A DNA stretch of 64,000 nt, from the NCBI GenBank assembly GCA_964035545.1, contig OZ037768.1, positions 9,167,241 through 9,231,240 of the forward strand. Reading direction: 5' to 3'. Of this stretch, positions 1-13,046 are shown in pieces; position 1 is the stretch's first letter; each line of letters starts with the position of its first letter. Source of the DNA: Bugula neritina (taxonomy: Eukaryota; Bryozoa; Gymnolaemata; Cheilostomatida; Bugulidae). The notes below the pieces were generated by a model. It searched no databases, had not been told where the DNA came from, and worked only from the letters and a program-made list of their open reading frames with translations. Made by a program: the position numbers and the translations under genes.

Positions 1-3000
1 AAGAAAGTGACATATTGAACAGTAGATTCCAGAAGTTGCAGCAGGACCTCCAAGAGCAGATGGTTCTATCTGACAGTATTCACCAAGAGAACCAACAGAA
101 AGCTCTGGAACTCAAAGTAATACATCCTAATCTATAAAATCATTACTGAGTCAAAGTTTTTTAAACATTTCTTTTTTATTTTGTCTGCAACTGAAAGTTC
201 TAGCAGTAGAGAAATGCGTACTTATCCACATTCCATATGCGAACTAACTACGCAATGTGAATAAGTACGATTTTCTCAACTGTGATTGCAGCAAAAAGAA
301 GACGAAGTCAACAATCTTAAGAACGACACGAATCGACTCAACCGAATGAGAGAGACTATTCAGAGAAGGTTGAGGACTGTGGAGGATCACAAGGCTGAAG
401 TAGAGCAGTCAAAGGAGACACTCAAGGGAAACATTACCGCCTTAGAGAGAGGTTAGTAAAAACTGCATTCAATTAGTAGGATATTTCAATTATCAAGGAA
501 AATCATCCAAAGTCAGTGGCTTTTTAAATTAAAAGAAAAGCTATGTTATGTAAAAAGCTTTAGTACAAATGTGTATGAATTCAAAATGAACGTCCTGTGT
601 TTACAGAGTTGGAATCAGCCAGAAAGCAAGCTGAGATGGACAAAAAGGCGATTGATGACTTGGTAAGGGAAAGAGATATTTTGAACAAGAATATGCTGAA
701 AGCAGCAGCAGCTACTCAGAAACAGCTGAATTTGGTGAAACTGCATGAGCAGAGCAAGAAAACCTTGGAGCAAGAAATTCAAAACTACAAGGAAGAGGTT
801 TGTAAGCCGCAACATCAATTATATCAGTACTGAGTGGAATGGATAGCATAGATCAACTGCTTTCAAAAATGACAATTACCAGAGAAATTATTAACTTAAA
901 GTTTTCTACAGCAATCAAAATTGTAAAAGAAGAAGTATTACAAAATTTTAAGAGTGCATGTAGTGTACTGAGGTCATGATATATAACATAAACTAATGTT
1001 TTGGTTAGGAAAATTTATTCACTTATTAGAAAAAAAACTTTTTTTTTTTTCATAAAAGGCTCAGAAGCAGCGTAAGATAATATACCAGCTGGAAAAGGAG
1101 CGAGACAGGTATATTAATGAGGCTAGTGACTTGACCCAGAAAGTCCTTCAGCATATGGAAGAGGTGAAAGTCAGAGAAATGTCAATATTTGACTATAAGA
1201 AGAAGATTGCTGAAGCTGAAACAAAACTTAAGCAGCAACAAAACCTGTACGAAGCTGTGAGGAGTGACCGGAACTTGTACAGCAAAAACCTGATCGAAGC
1301 GCAAGTAAGAAATATTAGTAAACAGATAGAGTTAGATTCCAAAACTGAATGCATGGTTCTTCATAGGACCTGCTTGAATACATATGTTGTAGAGAAGGGT
1401 GTTTGGCAGTGTATAGGGTGCGTACTTCATAACATTCCATATGTATCAAAAACTATAGCCTGTCATGAAGTAGGCGCCCCATACATACTGACTAACTCCT
1501 AACCCGTGTCAACCAGTATATCCATGTACAGTAGTGGTCACAGCTGCCGTGGTAAGAATGCTAGTAACGGCATACTTCATAACATTCCATAGTGTAACTC
1601 AATATAAGAGTGTTAGGAAGTATGGCATTGCCACCAATGATATACTAGAAGAGTTGTCATCACCATACTTCAAAGCCTCAATCCGCTACAAACATATATA
1701 TTCATATAGGCCTTATCGCGCCATTAACTAACTCATAGTATTTTGCAGTTTTTAAGAATATGATTATTGTAAAAGAGAGATTAGAATTTTCAGATATATA
1801 TGAAAAGATACCATCAAGAGGACACACCTATTTGGGTCATGACCTAATTATATGTGTAGTTTGCTCTTTTTAGGATGAAATCACGGAGATGCAGAGAAAA
1901 CTGAAGATCATGAACCACCAAATAGATCAGTTGAAGGAAGAGATAACTTCTAAAGAGCAGTCTCTGGTGAAAGAACATCTTGATAGACAGCGAGTGGAGA
2001 AAGAAAAGGACAATCTTAAGGTAGAGCAACTCCCATTAACTTTAGACTCTACAAAGTATATAACAGTATATTGTAAAATAATTACACAAGGCACATGAAT
2101 GTAATTAATGTGGCTTTTCATCACTATAGCGGCTCAAAATACCAAATTAATTTAACTTTTGACTTCACTGGAATTTTGTAAGTAAAATTAGACTGCTGGG
2201 TATATAATACAGATGCGTCATATACGTGCATATTTTCTAAATGTTTTCACTCGCAATATCACTGTGACAAAATTCTGAGTACTAGTTTATTAGTTCAGTT
2301 GTCGACTAATATAACATAAGATATGTGTTTTGGCCATTTTTTCCTAATAACAAGAGAATTATGATTTTAGTATGAAATAATAATTTAGGCTGAGCTTCAA
2401 AGAATGAAGCAAATGGCTGCCGAAAGCAAAGCTTACATTGAAGCACAAGAGGCTGAAGAAAGAAAACTTCTCAAGATTATTTCGGAAGCTGATGCCGAAA
2501 GAGTGAGACAGAAGAAAGAACTGGATCAGGTTGGTTAACCTAGATAGAAGTAATGCGGACACCATTTCTGGCGTGAATATCTTTCCAAGTCCGTGCTTGC
2601 GTGGTGTGAATATGTGTACGTGTGTATATAGATATGCAGCATGTCAAAATACTTTGAAAAAAATTAATAAAGTAACAAAGTTTCTTGAAATAATCAATTT
2701 GTATGACTAACTTGGGCAGCAAATTGTATGACAAGATATTTTAGGGGTATGGTTTAGGCCTATAAAATATTTGACAGTTGTTGCAGTATTTCTTCATTTT
2801 CCATAAGCAAAATGGCTGAAACAATAATAGCTTTGTGTACGATTATGCTGGATATAGAAGAAATTAGTAACAGTAAATATATAATTATATAGCTGTAATC
2901 AATATACTATTATTACTAGTACTACTACTTGTAGTAAGTAGTACTAGTAGTGGTAGTACAAAAAATATGCTAATTTATACTTGCTCAGTTAAAATTATTA

Positions 3001-6000
3001 ACAGAAGGTTGTCCTGATTTAGATATTAGAAAACTAGGTCAAGTAACTGGGTAACTACTAACTACTAATGGCAATTAACTCTGACAACCAAGCAGAATAT
3101 TATGTGCAGTATCAGTCTTTTAACAGATCTCTCCACAAGTTTCAATATTGCTAAAAGATGTTAGTCTGAGATGCTAGCTGAATCTACCAACATTGTACTC
3201 AACTACTGGTTATTATAAATTCAACTTTAGGTTAGACACATGTAACATCTTCTGAAAGATGTCTTGTATGTTTGTTTCAGGTGATTAGTGAGAGAGACAT
3301 TCTCGGAACTCAGCTAGTCAGGCGAAACGACGAGCTAGCTCTTTTGTATGAGAAAATCAAGATTCAGCAATCAACTCTTAACAAAGGAGAGATTCAGTAC
3401 AACCAGAGGCTGGAAGACATCAGAGTTCTAAAACTCGAAATAAAGAAGTTGAGAAGGGAGAAGGGTATACTCCAGAAGAGTGTGGCTAACGTAGAGGATC
3501 TTAGGTAAACAGCTGTTTTCAGCCTTTGTAGTCTTATGCTGGTGTCCAAATCAACAAAGTTTCAAACTCACATTTTGCATTGTATAATATTATAAAGGCG
3601 TGAAGTCTACCACATTCAACGAGAACTGCTGAGGGAGAGAACGAGATGCAAGGCTTTAGAAGAAGAGCTAGAAAACCCCATGAATATTCACAGATGGAGA
3701 AAACTAGAGGTAAGGTGAAAGAAAATCAAGACAACTGTGAATGCTTCATTACCTACTCTGTTCGCAAATATTAGTTCATGAAGAACACTTTTAAAAACAA
3801 TAACTCATTTCATCAGGGTTTTAAAACTACAGTCCTTTGTAAAATACTAGATGTTGCATGTGAGCGAGTGAGTGAGGTGTTGAATGTTATGCTATAGCAA
3901 GTGGATCGGCTGTTATTGGTGCTCAAAACAATATTTTTTACCATATACTTGTTCCGTGTACTTCTAGTAGTCGGCCATGTTTACTACTAGTTTTACTATT
4001 ACTAGGCCAGTGGTTCATCTCAACTGTATCAAATAAGCTAGATATGAAAAGCAAGACCACATAAATAGATTAGCTATTAATAATCACAAAGTTACTATAC
4101 AACTACGATAGTGTCTTGTATATGGTTTTATAGTAAAGAGCCAGTCTTTAGATCAAATGATCAGTAGTTTCGTGAGTTACTCTCATTTACTTAGTGACTT
4201 TCCAACTGTTTGAATCCATGTACTAATTATAGTACAGTAGTTGGTTTATAAATAGTAAACACTGCTACTAGTATAACACTGCTAGTACACAACTTACATT
4301 TCAGTTAGAGATTTGATCCGGTAAAAATTTCCTTGTCAGGGTCAGAGCTAGTGGTGGTGTGTCCCTGTACTGCACTGCAGTATCTATGCTATTTATTCAA
4401 CTTGTATACTCTACATATGCTTTACATACATATGTCTCTCTATCACCAACTCAATAGCAACATTACATTTTATGCTGGTAAATAGTGGATATCATTAGTC
4501 AGTTACTAAATCATCTGTCTATAGAATAAAATAAGGGCACGGTAAGCTGAGGCTCAACTTTCACCAGCTGTTGAAAGATCTAGCATAAAGCAACCCGTAA
4601 AGGGGGTTTGCCGCCATGTGATTGATGTGAAATAAGAGAGGCATAATGCTTTCCATATAAGCACATGCTGACTAGGTACTCAGGCACAGGCACTTTGTAG
4701 GCTGCCTTATTTATTAACTAGCTATAAAGACGAGTTGATGTGAATGGCCAGTGATTAAGCCACATCGTTAATTAGAACTAATTAATTAATACTGTGCGAA
4801 TGCAGGTTTTGGCCTTTGTTTCATTTAGATCTCTCCATAATGACCATCATACTTCTCACAAACAAAGGTCTTATATGTTAATGATAATCATACAAAGATG
4901 ATAAAACAAAGAGGCCAATACCACTGCCTTTAGCAGCAGAGAACTTCTGCAATGCTCATCAAACTAGACATACATTGACTGCACCTGACACCCTCAGCTG
5001 ACTTCTCATTGATGTTCTTCTATATTGAACCCTTATTTGGCATCACTCCGCTGATAGCTTCCCAGCATTTCCTATGAATTGGACAGGCTTCTCTTAATAA
5101 TAATATTGATGGCATCTATTTAGTTCTTAGCAATAAATAATGGCTGGCAGAAAAGCGCTGCTCTACGAATAGTATTTGTTCTGAAAACAACAGAAAATAC
5201 GATTTACCACCTTATGCCTGCAGCCAGTTTTGTTTGAATTCAAACCAAGAGAGTTTTAGTCCATAACATCCAGCTCATGTTTTTTCTTTAGTATAACTAG
5301 TATTTCTTATTTATTCAAGATTTAGCATAATTACATAATACTATTTTCACTAACAACTTTGAACAATGTTTATAAATGTGTAAAGGCTGAGCTTCTGCTT
5401 TCAAACTGGAGTTAATAATTTATTTTGACTAAACACTGGCTAAATAGATAAGGTCGTACTTTCAGGGTTCTGATCCAAGCACTTATGAAATGATTCAAAA
5501 GATTCAAGCGCTGCAGAAAAGGTTGATTGCAAAGACGGAAGAAGTGGTTGAGAAGGAATTGCTGATTCAGGAGAAAGAGAAGTTGTATGTGGAACTGAAA
5601 CATATTCTAGCTCGACAACCAGGGCCTGAAGTAGCCGAACAACTTAGCATTTATCAGTCAACACTCAAAGACAAGACCAAGCAACTCAAGGTAAGCTGCA
5701 TACAACAAATTCATCAATTTTACATCAGCCTTGCAATCCATGGAGAAAACAGTTTTTAAAACTAGTAATTTTACAGTTTTCGAAAAACTAACATTTTTGT
5801 CATAAAATGGGAAAGTAGTATTATGCTTGCTTTTAGTGATTAAATCGTTTATGTGCAGTAGTAGGGAAATTTTAATAGCCTAAATTATTTAATTCTCTTA
5901 ATCAATTTTGGTTTGGGATGTATAACTTCTTATGCTACATTTCTAGTTTAAAACACAGGCTTTTCTCAATTTCTTCGCTACTGCACCTACAGTACCTCTG

Positions 6001-8506
6001 AATGCCGCTGTTTCACTATAATACAAGCATAAGATGCGTTACTCTAGGCACCAGTGTAGAACTAAGTACCTGAAACTACTGAGCATATATCTGCAGGGTA
6101 TTACGCATGCAATCATAGCATATAATTATTTTTTTAATATTTTCTATACTACTAATTTAATCATTAGTTTTCTCTAATATTAACTACTTGATACTATTTC
6201 ATCTTACCTCATTGACTTGGTCAGAAGAGAAAAAAAGCATTTCCAACTCTCTCCAGTTTGCGAAACTTGGAGATAATCAATGTTGTTTCTCAAACCATTC
6301 AGCTGGCAACTGTAACAAATCAAATAAAAATAAATAGTAATACTACAAAATGATGAAAAATATACCAGGCATCAACAGCAGAAAACACTTTTGTAATTTA
6401 AATTGGTCAAAACTAGTAGCTTATGCTTTATTATATATAAGGGGGAGGCCGCATGGAGCTGTTCATACAATAAAAATGAGTTTTAATATAATTCAAAGCT
6501 CTGGTGGTCATCATTATAAAAATATCTTTGACTATTGTAAACTATTCAGATACATTATGATTATAGTCACTATAAGGCATAAGTCTAAACATAATATTAT
6601 TTTACTGCAATTCTGAGCTTATATTAGATATAATTGCTAGTTAGATTTTTCTGTTTGCTATAAATAATAAAATAATAAACTAAGAGTAACAAAGATAGTG
6701 AGCTGGCACTCTTTAGGCATAATCTGGCAAGCTTTTTACTAGTATTCGGCTGTAAATAGCAATCAAATATTTTTTACTTTTACTATTTCTAAGCCAATGC
6801 TAAAAGTAAATTTTAATTTAATCACAAGTTGATGTTTCATGTTTGACATGTATCTGTAATAATATTAATTGTAACAACTAAATAAATGTCAATGTAAGTG
6901 TAATATTTTAGCATGATACTTACCTTAACTTGGCTTTAAGACTTTCTAGTTTTTGATGCTGGGAAAAGAGCTAAGATTTGAGTGACCTAAATCAAACCGT
7001 TGCCTTTCCTCAGCACAATAAATTATTAAACTATGTTTAAACATATATTCTAAAGTTTTATTACTTCTATAATATTGGGTTTACCAGCGAGATTGAAACT
7101 CGGAGCAATAGTAAAAGAAGATTATAGTTGAACTATAGTTGTATGGCAGCAGCCATGGCTGGTCCGGCAGCGCTAGTAACTAACCAATCGTTTGTTCAAC
7201 GTTGATGTGGCAGTTGTTAAATAAATGAACTAGATCCAATTGGATCCTATAGTTAGAGGCTGCGCCAAGCGAAACAAAAGCATCCCAAAGGTCAAATTCC
7301 TAACCTTTTAATCAGCTAGTTGCTTAGAAAACATGATATGGGAGATGGTGCTCTTTTCAACTGGCTGTTCAGTGTAGGCTGTCAGTTATATATAGTAGTT
7401 GGCTATCAAAACAAATATCTAAGCAAGCAGTAGATGTGCTCCTATACTCTAGTATCCTAGAGTGTTACCTATAAAGTATTGCCACTCAAACACCAATACA
7501 TTTAGATAACTTTTTAAAAACATATGATAGATTGTATTGCTTCAAAATACTAAGTTAGTGTTTTACTCACCTCTTTCTTTGTGTTCTAGGTTAGAAATTT
7601 AGCAAAATTTTATAAAAAAGTTAAAGAACTTAGGCTATCATCTACTGTCTCATAAGACTATTCCTTGAGAAGACATTGTCTGGGAGTGTTTATCTTGTTG
7701 TTGCAGAGCATGGCGAGTGAATTGAACATGTACGAATCACAAGTTTCCGAGTACAAGTACGAAATAGAGAGACTTGCCAGAGAGTTACAGGATGTTAAAA
7801 AGAAGTACTATATGCAGAAGAAGAAAGAACAAGCAATTAGGTAAGAACACTTTATACTAAAACTATTAGGGGACTTATAAAACTCAGGATTTTAGGTAAA
7901 AATAACACAGGTAAAAATGGCACAGGTAAAATGGTACACTTATGTTAAACTGTCCCAAACCCCAAACCCAAACCACCACCCCAAACCCTAATATTGATAT
8001 TGTGCCATTTTCTCCTACTTTGCTGTTTGTGCCATTATCACCTGTGCCATTATTGCCTGTGCCATTATTACCTGTGCCATTATTGCCTGTGCCATTTTTA
8101 CCTGTGCAATTTTTACTTGTGCTATTTTTACCTGTGCAATTTTACCGAATACTAAAACTCAGACATGCATCTCACAATCACTTTGTTATATTATTGTCAT
8201 ATACATCAATAACATAAGTTGGTATACTTATTCATTTGTATTATCATAATGATATGTCACGCACACTCAGATTTTATTTTTGAAAAAAAGCTTGCATTTT
8301 AAATTATAAGCTGAAGTAAGTTGGCAACAGCTTTTCAACAAGTTTTCATGAATCTACTACTAAAAATTATATACCCTAATTGCAGAGAAAAAGATAGAGC
8401 CATAGCACAAGCTGGAATGCCCATCATTCAGCCGCAAAAAGGAGCGGAGCAAGCAAGGTTTACAGGAGGGGGGTTCAACCTGAAGCAACAGACTGCCAAC
8501 GCCTAA
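1..8506 (+). CDS. CFAP58: CFAP58 (CCDC147), cilia- and flagella-associated coiled-coil protein, 3' part
   Basis: Eleven exons: 1-116, 292-451, 607-796, 1059-1304, 1874-2020, 2389-2529, 3281-3504, 3598-3709, 5466-5690, 7707-7840, 8386-8506. They join in one frame and encode about 605 residues; the 5' exons lie left of the window (the human protein is about 870 aa). The translation is almost entirely charged coiled coil. It carries blocks highly conserved in CFAP58, such as ERDILGTQLVRRNDELALLY, LEIKKLRREKGIL, LARQPGPE and the C-terminal FTGGGF. CFAP58 is known as a sperm-tail and motile-cilium protein needed for axoneme and mid-piece assembly; that role is taken from the family. The stop is TAA at 8504-8506, with an AATAAA signal about 155 bp downstream. 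Introns range from about 100 bp to 2 kb, and two hold inverted-repeat structures. No frameshift or missing exon is seen in the part present. Confidence 0.95.
217..269. repeat. Short hairpin in CFAP58 intron
   Basis: A 16-base arm (217-232) is complementary to 254-269 with one mismatch, separated by a 21-base loop. It fills the middle of a 175-bp intron. It could be a MITE remnant or an intronic fold bringing the splice sites together; no function can be assigned. Confidence 0.5.
2917..2965. repeat. TAGTAC-rich imperfect palindrome in CFAP58 intron
   Basis: A short region made of ACTAGT and AGTAGTAC words. It contains a perfect 12-base inverted repeat (actagtactact / agtagtactagt) around a short loop. 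It looks like locally expanded simple sequence, of the same flavour as the larger simple-sequence tracts near 31.3 kb and 49 kb. Confidence 0.4.
7889..8152. mobile_element. Foldback-type MITE with arms built of 15-bp repeats
   Basis: The 264-bp block is flanked by an identical 10-bp direct repeat, TAAAACTCAG, at 7879-7888 and 8153-8162, as expected of a target-site duplication. The left arm holds GGTAAAAATGGCACA-type units. The right arm (about 8000-8150) holds the same unit in reverse complement, CCTGTGCCATTATTA, about eight times with drift at the edges. The centre is C-rich (7950-7990, CCCAAACC-like words). The element sits in the last CFAP58 intron and has no coding capacity. Its architecture matches foldback elements and MITEs with modular terminal repeats; the superfamily is undetermined, and a 9-10 bp duplication would suit Mutator-like transposases. 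Confidence 0.7.
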
Positions 8507-8660
8507 TGACTAGCATTTAGTGACTTGTTTTAAACTTCCAATCTTTTTTCTTTATAGAAGATTCAAAATACAAGATGGCATACTGTTGATCATGATTATA
8601 ACACTAATAATTTATTTATATTAACTTATTTATGGTTTTGAAATAATCATTTATTTTGAA

Positions 8661-8666
8661 AATAAA
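8661..8666 (+). promoter_or_regulatory. Poly(A) signal of CFAP58
   Basis: Exact AATAAA, 155 bp after the CFAP58 stop codon, followed by a T-rich stretch. This is the first canonical signal downstream of the stop. Confidence 0.6.
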
Positions 8667-11418
8667 GTTTTTACTAATTTGAATTTTGATGTTTACTTTT
8701 TAACTTTTCAAGATAGTTGAATGTTGAAATAAGATAAAGTTAAATACAAGTACATAAAAATGAAAGTTTGCTTATAATGCTGTGAATTTCGATTGATCAG
8801 ATAAATTTGTATTTTGCAACATTATGTAGCATAAACAGCTTTTACATTTTATAAAGTGTTGCTACTAGACTTGGAAATGATAAAAACATTCTTCACACAC
8901 ACCTCCATAATATGAATGTTTTACACTAGCATGATTGATATGTTAGCACCAATATATTATATAGATTTGCCTCTATAAAACAAGACAAATACTGAACAAT
9001 TGAAAAGATTTAGATTAAATATTACTTTGGCTAAAAGTATAACTCATATTTTTTGCATTTTTTTTCAATCATATTTATGCACATTATAATACTATGTTGA
9101 AAAATATTGCATAATTTGTTTAGTTTTCAGCTATATTAATTTCATAATTTATCTGACATTTTGGAATAATATGCATGAAAATGTGCGCCTCTCCACAACT
9201 ATGTTCCAATATTAAAACTTATGCATAGGCGCTTTGTTTTTCATTCTAAATGCTTTACAGTTTCTTCCATAAGAGTTGGCTTCAATATAAAAAACCTGTC
9301 AGTTTAAAAGCGATAAATTCCCAAGAATTCTTTAAATTCTCAAACACCTTCATTTTTGCTTATTCAATTAAAACAATTCTGTTATCAAAAGTAATATTCT
9401 CTAGATTTTAGCTATTGTAGCATTTGAGAAACAGAATTTAGAGAAAACTTCAGTTAATAGAAATGAAAAAATATTGATGCAAGTCAAAAAATTATGAATT
9501 CAAAACTTATTCATTTTATATCTCAAAATAGTGGGGCTTAATATAGCAATTTTCTGCAGCTTAAGTTGCTAATTTATATAACCAGTATTTTTCCTGTGGA
9601 CTGTTATATTAATGGTTGTCATTGTGTATGAGGTGCTCATTGGATGAGCTTTCACAAAATTCCACAAAAATTATTTTTAAAATTTAATTTGGCACAACTT
9701 TGTGTTCTTCCAATTTCACTAATGGCTTCAGCAACACCAAAGCACAATACAACTTAATCTCATCACAATACTATTTTCATAGTAACATTTAGACATTTAT
9801 TTCAGATGTAAAATCTGAAGACATCTGAAAAATCTGAAAAATATACAAAACAATAAAGAGTTGTCTTCTCTCCCCTCAGTTGATGCGCAGTACAATATTG
9901 TTATATTATCCAGATATTGGAAAGTTATAACTTTGATATTATAAATACAATAATTTTAGCTATACCACACGTGTTGCAAAAAGTAAACTATAATAATCAT
10001 TTTCATGCCTAATTATGATAATTAATACCATTTAAATTCTTCTTAAGTGGGTACTATATGTTATGTAGTATTAGTATTACTGAGCATTTAAATAAATAGT
10101 TGTTTTAGGACAATTAACATAAAGAAGATTTTCAAATTGAATTCGAAGTTTCTTTGTTAAGAACTTGAGATGGTTGACATCAATTATTGTTTGAACTATA
10201 AATAAATAGGCACTCAAAATTCGACACTTGAGGTTGTCAAAATCAACTGTTAAACTCACATCCCAAAACAAATGTTCTAAACCCAATAAAAGAAATGGAC
10301 AACCTTATATTATATGTGCATGTAAGAACTAAACATGCATAAGTAAAAATGTTTGGCTGCTGTATTTTGTATTTTTATTGAACTACTTTTCACAAGGCAG
10401 CTGAAATTAAGGTACAAAAGCAATGCGACACCCACAAAAGAAGTAATTCTCTTGTATCTTCTGTACATCCTTCGCTGAATGCTGGTAAAGCCGAGTTTCA
10501 GTAAATATTTTAAATTGCTAAATTCAATTTGTGCTGTGGAGGCAAAGCTGGTTTTAAACACAAAATATATGGAGTGATTTAATGGCAAATCTATATTGAT
10601 GAATTAAAAAAGACTCCTGGGCTGCTAAAATTACACCAATACATTTTCTATTGACTGCCACTATTCATAGCTTGTGCACCTTAAGACTAGCTATACAATA
10701 CTGTTGTGTCGTAGAGTCTGGTTGACTATATTTTTCTGCTTCATTGACATGCACTTTTTCCCACACTAAATATAATAGCAAGAAAGAAAATATGAATTTG
10801 TATATATATTTTTGCATGTATGCACAACACTGAATTTAAAACTTATAAACCAATGTCTTTTTGGACTGTGTAAGTAATTATATTATATAAATTACCAATT
10901 TAGGTGTTTTATAATTATTCTATAAAAATAACTAATTCTATCTGTATAAGGAGTTGTGTAAATGCTATTTGATGTAAATCAGTATAATATTATAATTTAC
11001 GAGATGTTTAATGTAATATAGATAATATAATTTGGTTAGATCACAAAACTTAGTTAAAAAAAATCAGTGGTCTAAATCCTAGTGAAGGCTATCGGTGATG
11101 TTAAAAGGATAAAACAGGCATTCGTCATAATTGCTAAATTGCCACAAAAGCAACTCTCCCTCACCAATGGCTACCTGTGCAGGACTAGGTAAGAAAGGGG
11201 AGAAACTTATAATTAAATAAAACCACACATATTAAACAATTCATTGCATATACTAACATGCTGCAATAGCTACACTTTTATTTGTTTCGAATCTAAATCA
11301 GAATCTACTTATAATAATGTTATGATTTAAAGAGGATAAAACTATTACCTTTGCTATTACTTTAATTAATATAATATTATTGCAACACATTAGAAAAGTA
11401 GCTTATATATTTCTACCT
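8667..11418. other. Intergenic, no gene recognised
   Basis: Very AT-rich sequence between CFAP58 and the small secreted-peptide gene. Open frames of 69-92 codons near 10.1-10.6 kb have no splice partners, no family resemblance and no codon bias that I can see. A degraded SINE-like tail occurs near 11.07-11.15 kb. Nothing else was found. Confidence 0.5.
11065..11150 (+). mobile_element. Degraded SINE fragment
   Basis: The segment around 11090-11135 (cTATCGGTGATGTTAAAAGG, then GTCATAATTGCT) resembles the body of the SINE copies at 13.1 and 28.5 kb (TTAGTGATGTTAGGAAGAGC, then GTCATAATTGCT). A trace of the GGTCTAAA head precedes it. The 3' half is not recognisable, and no target-site duplication is visible. 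Confidence 0.4.
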
Positions 11419-11424
11419 TTTATT
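11419..11424 (-). promoter_or_regulatory. Poly(A) signal of the secreted-peptide gene
   Basis: AATAAA on the minus strand, about 110 bp after the stop codon of the small secreted-peptide gene. It is the first canonical signal in that direction. Confidence 0.5.
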
Positions 11425-11534
11425 GCTTGACAACTCAACAACAACTGAAACTAACTTTTAAAGTCAGCAAAAACAAAACAAAGCAAGCTAAAACATAAGC
11501 AAAAAATAGGATAACAGTATATATTTTTAGCAAG

Positions 11535-12170
11535 TTACTGAAACTTGTTTTCAAAACAAAAAAACTTTTTAACTTTTTTACAAGGTCTTCTTTTTAACTT
11601 CAAGTTATTAAAATGCTTTCTGGATCTGTTTCGTCTTTTTGGTTTGCTACACGCCCCACTGATCTTATAACTACACAGCTGATGGGCCTCATGGCATGGC
11701 TCACAGGACTTGTGGTACCTCATACCTTCCTGTACCAAATAAAAAGGTTAGGGAAGTTAACAAATAAATGAAGAATAAACAAATGAAGTTTATATAATTA
11801 AAATACAGTTCTCCCTCCCTATCTCATGGATCCAGTTCTCGCAAAATTCCGTAGGTCACGAGAAGGGCTTAGACCTCCATTTTGTGGCTTATGTATGTGT
11901 ATATAGGGACAGAATGGCTAAATATAACGGCCCCGAGAGTTAACTATGGTACTCTACTATGTCTCGAATTGAGGTTTTGGAAGCCACAGCTTAGTGAGAT
12001 AAGGAGGGAATAAATATTATTCAGTGAGTAAAAAGTGCACTATTGATAAAGGGTATTAAAAATATTATATAATAATAAAATCAAAATTAACAACTATATT
12101 TTATACTCACAACAGAATATGCCAAAAACCAACAATATAGCACCAAAACAAGGGCTAAATACTTTCTCAT
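11535..12170 (-). CDS. Small secreted, highly basic six-cysteine peptide
   Basis: Two coding exons, 12170-12111 and 11729-11535, joined at phase 0 with consensus GT-AG sites, give 84 residues. Exon 1 encodes almost exactly a signal peptide: MRKY, then a leucine- and valine-rich core ending in AYSV. Exon 2 encodes the mature part of about 64 residues. It has six cysteines (C-x2-C-x6-C-x6-C, then two more near the C-terminus) and roughly 19 Lys/Arg, including KRR, KPKRR and KKVKK runs. A 5' UTR exon (about 12680-12560) and a TATA box precede it. I do not recognise a family. The form (signal peptide, even cysteine count, strong positive charge) suits an antimicrobial, neuropeptide-like or other secreted effector peptide; dibasic runs could be processing sites. 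The start is the first ATG giving a signal peptide. The frame is open a little upstream, so a longer N-terminus is possible but less likely. Confidence 0.65.
11806..12010. mobile_element. pogo/Tc1-like MITE remnant
   Basis: The left end, TA-CAGTTCTCCCTCCCTATCTCA, is matched in inverse by TGAGATAAGGAGGGAATA at the right end (about 18 bp with mismatches), spanning about 205 bp without coding capacity. A CAGT start next to TA and a CCCTCC..TATC core are typical of pogo/Tigger-type termini. The right tip is eroded. It lies in the intron of the secreted-peptide gene. Confidence 0.5.
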
Positions 12171-12559
12171 TTTGTGGGATATCACTGCATGCAAGTTGAA
12201 GCTACGGCGGTGACCTATAAAAATGAGAACAGATGAGATACCAATTTGGAACAGTGCACTTAGCAATAAAATGATAGTCAAGTATATTAGTGAAATTTAT
12301 ACAATTTGCAAATTTATATTTCAAATATACAGCACTCCTAAAATATAATATTCTGTGAAACATGATTGTATTATAATATATATGGCAATAAACTTCAACA
12401 CGAGACAATATTTTAAGAAAAAGTTTATATGACATAGAATTCATGCAACAAATATTTTTATTTGAAATATGTTCATGTATGTAAAATTAAGTATAAACAT
12501 GTTGTGTTGTTTTAACCAAATAAACACTATTAACTTCAGGTAAATGTATATCAACTTAC

Positions 12560-12680
12560 CAAGCTATTCTCACAGGCTGTACTTGTATGATATAATGGCT
12601 ATATGACTACTTTAGTACAGGATCCTACTGCATGCATTCACACATTCCCAGCTACCTCAGTGTAACTCTGTGAAGCTAAG
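12560..12680 (-). other. Probable 5' UTR exon of the secreted-peptide gene
   Basis: A strong donor (CTTG|GTAAGTTG) ends this segment at 12560. The acceptor TTTTTATAG at 12215-12223 opens the next exon (12214), which carries the start codon at 12170. The upstream limit is inferred from the TATA box about 25-30 bp further up. Confidence 0.5.
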
Positions 12681-12703
12681 AACTCCAAGTACTATATTGG
12701 CAA

Positions 12704-12712
12704 CTTTTTATA
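12704..12712 (-). promoter_or_regulatory. TATA box of the secreted-peptide gene
   Basis: TATAAAAAG on the minus strand, about 145 bp upstream of a consensus splice donor at 12560. It predicts a start site near 12680. A canonical TATA box is consistent with an inducible or tissue-restricted small secreted product. Confidence 0.5.
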
Positions 12713-13046
12713 CTTCTCTCTAGTTTTTATATTAACAAATCAATCATCTTTAAATCCCTGTTCTCATCCGTGTGAAGAGTTTATCAAGGATCTGCGTCAA
12801 TATACTACAAGACTTAAGGAAGTGTGCAATTAATAATAAAATATTTTTAATTAGATTTTTTTGTGTAATTTACCAACAAAATGCACTTAAACCTAAATTG
12901 GTGTCAAGTGTATCAGTTTTTGACAATATTATTACATATCTATATATGTAATAATATTTTATATTTTTATCTGACATTATGTTGCAAAATATTGTTTAAA
13001 TTATAACAAGTTGTGTAAAATTAGAATAATACTTATATGTAGCTTA

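Noticed and set aside
1424-1590. 17-bp direct repeat ACTTCATAACATTCCAT 150 bp apart in a CFAP58 intron
   Set aside because: Probably the relic of a decayed repeat; boundaries cannot be defined.
6350-6616. 88-codon open frame in a CFAP58 intron
   Set aside because: No family resemblance and no splice partners; it lies in a 2-kb intron whose flanking exons join perfectly without it.
7950-7990. Telomere-like CCCAAACC/CCCTAA words
   Set aside because: Only irregular C-rich words inside the foldback element, not a TTAGGG array.
10077-10588. Two minus-strand open frames of 69 and 92 codons
   Set aside because: No signal, domain or splice context; AT-rich chance frames.
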